Positions 41,455 to 41,760 of a stretch of 41,760 nt of DNA are shown here, piece by piece; position 1 is the stretch's first letter, and the number at the start of each line of letters is the position of its first letter. Source of the DNA: a virus. The notes under the pieces were generated by a model. It ran no database searches and was not told where the DNA came from. It was given only the letters and a program-made list of their open reading frames with translations. A program made the translations under genes and the position numbers. Where the stretch lies: positions 1 through 41,760 of IMG/VR virus record IMGVR_UViG_3300006919_012026. One strand, written 5' to 3'.

Positions 41455-41760
41455 TCACGTGTGGACACGAACATATGTTCGTTCAGACAAAAAAGAAGTT
41501 CATAACAAAATAGAGGAGTGGTATGGTAACTTAGACTGGAACAATGTCAGAGGAGTTGTAGACCCTATATTCGGTAAAGATTGGAAGTATGACATAGACT
41601 TAATCGGCTCTAAATGGATTGTAGTAGAGGATGGTGATATGGGTGGAGATGAAGAAACCTATATAAACTTCTGTTCAGCTTGGTGTGCTCCAATAGCTTT
41701 TATGGAAGAGTTTACATCGGTTATACTAGCTATGGATGAAAATGCCACAATAGAGTTTAC
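41447..41760 (+). CDS. Hypothetical protein, N-terminal part only
   Basis: ATG at 41447 with GGGAGG (41437-41442) upstream; open to the window end, 104 codons visible. It starts MANHVWTRTYVRSDKKEVHN and contains DLIGSKWIVVEDGD and FCSAWCAPIAFMEEF. The SAWCAP-IAF stretch after a beta-alpha pattern loosely recalls the Api92/YubB ferredoxin-like phage family. Weakly assigned; the rest of the gene lies outside the window. Confidence 0.55.
   Translation, partial: MANHVWTRTYVRSDKKEVHNKIEEWYGNLDWNNVRGVVDPIFGKDWKYDIDLIGSKWIVVEDGDMGGDEETYINFCSAWCAPIAFMEEFTSVILAMDENATIEF

Noticed and set aside
1-41760. tRNA genes, insertion sequences, CRISPR arrays
   Set aside because: None found by eye. Gaps between genes are short (longest about 110 bases at the left edge), leaving no room for most RNA genes.

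Overview
The window looks like part of a large, AT-rich, T4-like (straboviral/cyanophage-type) tailed phage genome. Every supported gene lies on the + strand, genes overlap by 1 to 26 bases or nearly touch, and the left part carries the T4 replication core: DNA polymerase (gp43), sliding clamp (gp45) and both clamp-loader subunits (gp44, gp62). Small conserved phage proteins, an RHH-type protein, a PD-(D/E)XK nuclease and Mom-like DNA-modification proteins fit this. The host is probably Gram-negative (heptose and LPS-type chemistry, a lipoprotein, a possible outer-membrane barrel end at the left edge), but the sequence does not name it.

Layout. 1-66: last codons of a barrel-like protein, closed by a strong intrinsic terminator. 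107-7213: replication block, interrupted by two Mom-like genes, a HldE-type sugar kinase and a zinc-ribbon protein. 7201-10008: early/middle accessory genes (Nmad1-like, PD-(D/E)XK nuclease, SLOG, small proteins). 10001-39307: about 29 kb of uninterrupted surface-glycan genes: some thirteen glycosyltransferases or GT-like proteins, six methyltransferase domains, six SDR sugar enzymes, two cupins, a DegT aminotransferase and a 2OG-Fe(II) oxygenase. 39304-41760: small phage genes, a lipoprotein and a third Mom-like gene.

The most striking content is at 17967-21983. A phosphoenolpyruvate mutase fused to an N-terminal cytidylyltransferase (the Fom1 architecture) is followed by a two-subunit phosphonopyruvate decarboxylase and an iron-type alcohol dehydrogenase. 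An alkaline-phosphatase-superfamily protein lies directly upstream and overlaps the mutase gene. Together these predict conversion of PEP to phosphonopyruvate, phosphonoacetaldehyde, 2-hydroxyethylphosphonate (HEP) and then CMP-HEP. That is a complete phosphonate (C-P bond) pathway on a phage, embedded in a glycan locus, so the likely end product is a phosphonate-decorated polysaccharide or glycoprotein.

A second pathway reads as RmlB (4,6-dehydratase), FdtA-type 3,4-ketoisomerase and DegT aminotransferase, giving a dTDP-3-amino-3,6-dideoxyhexose. It is accompanied by C-methyltransferase, RmlC-like and RmlD-like genes that suggest a branched or methylated deoxysugar. A third theme is heptose: HldE kinase-like, HldD-like epimerase and GT9 heptosyltransferase-like proteins.

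Sigma70-like promoters with an 18-bp spacer sit at 7210, 9440 and 39537. No good promoter was seen between the last two, so the glycan island may be one transcription unit of about 30 kb.
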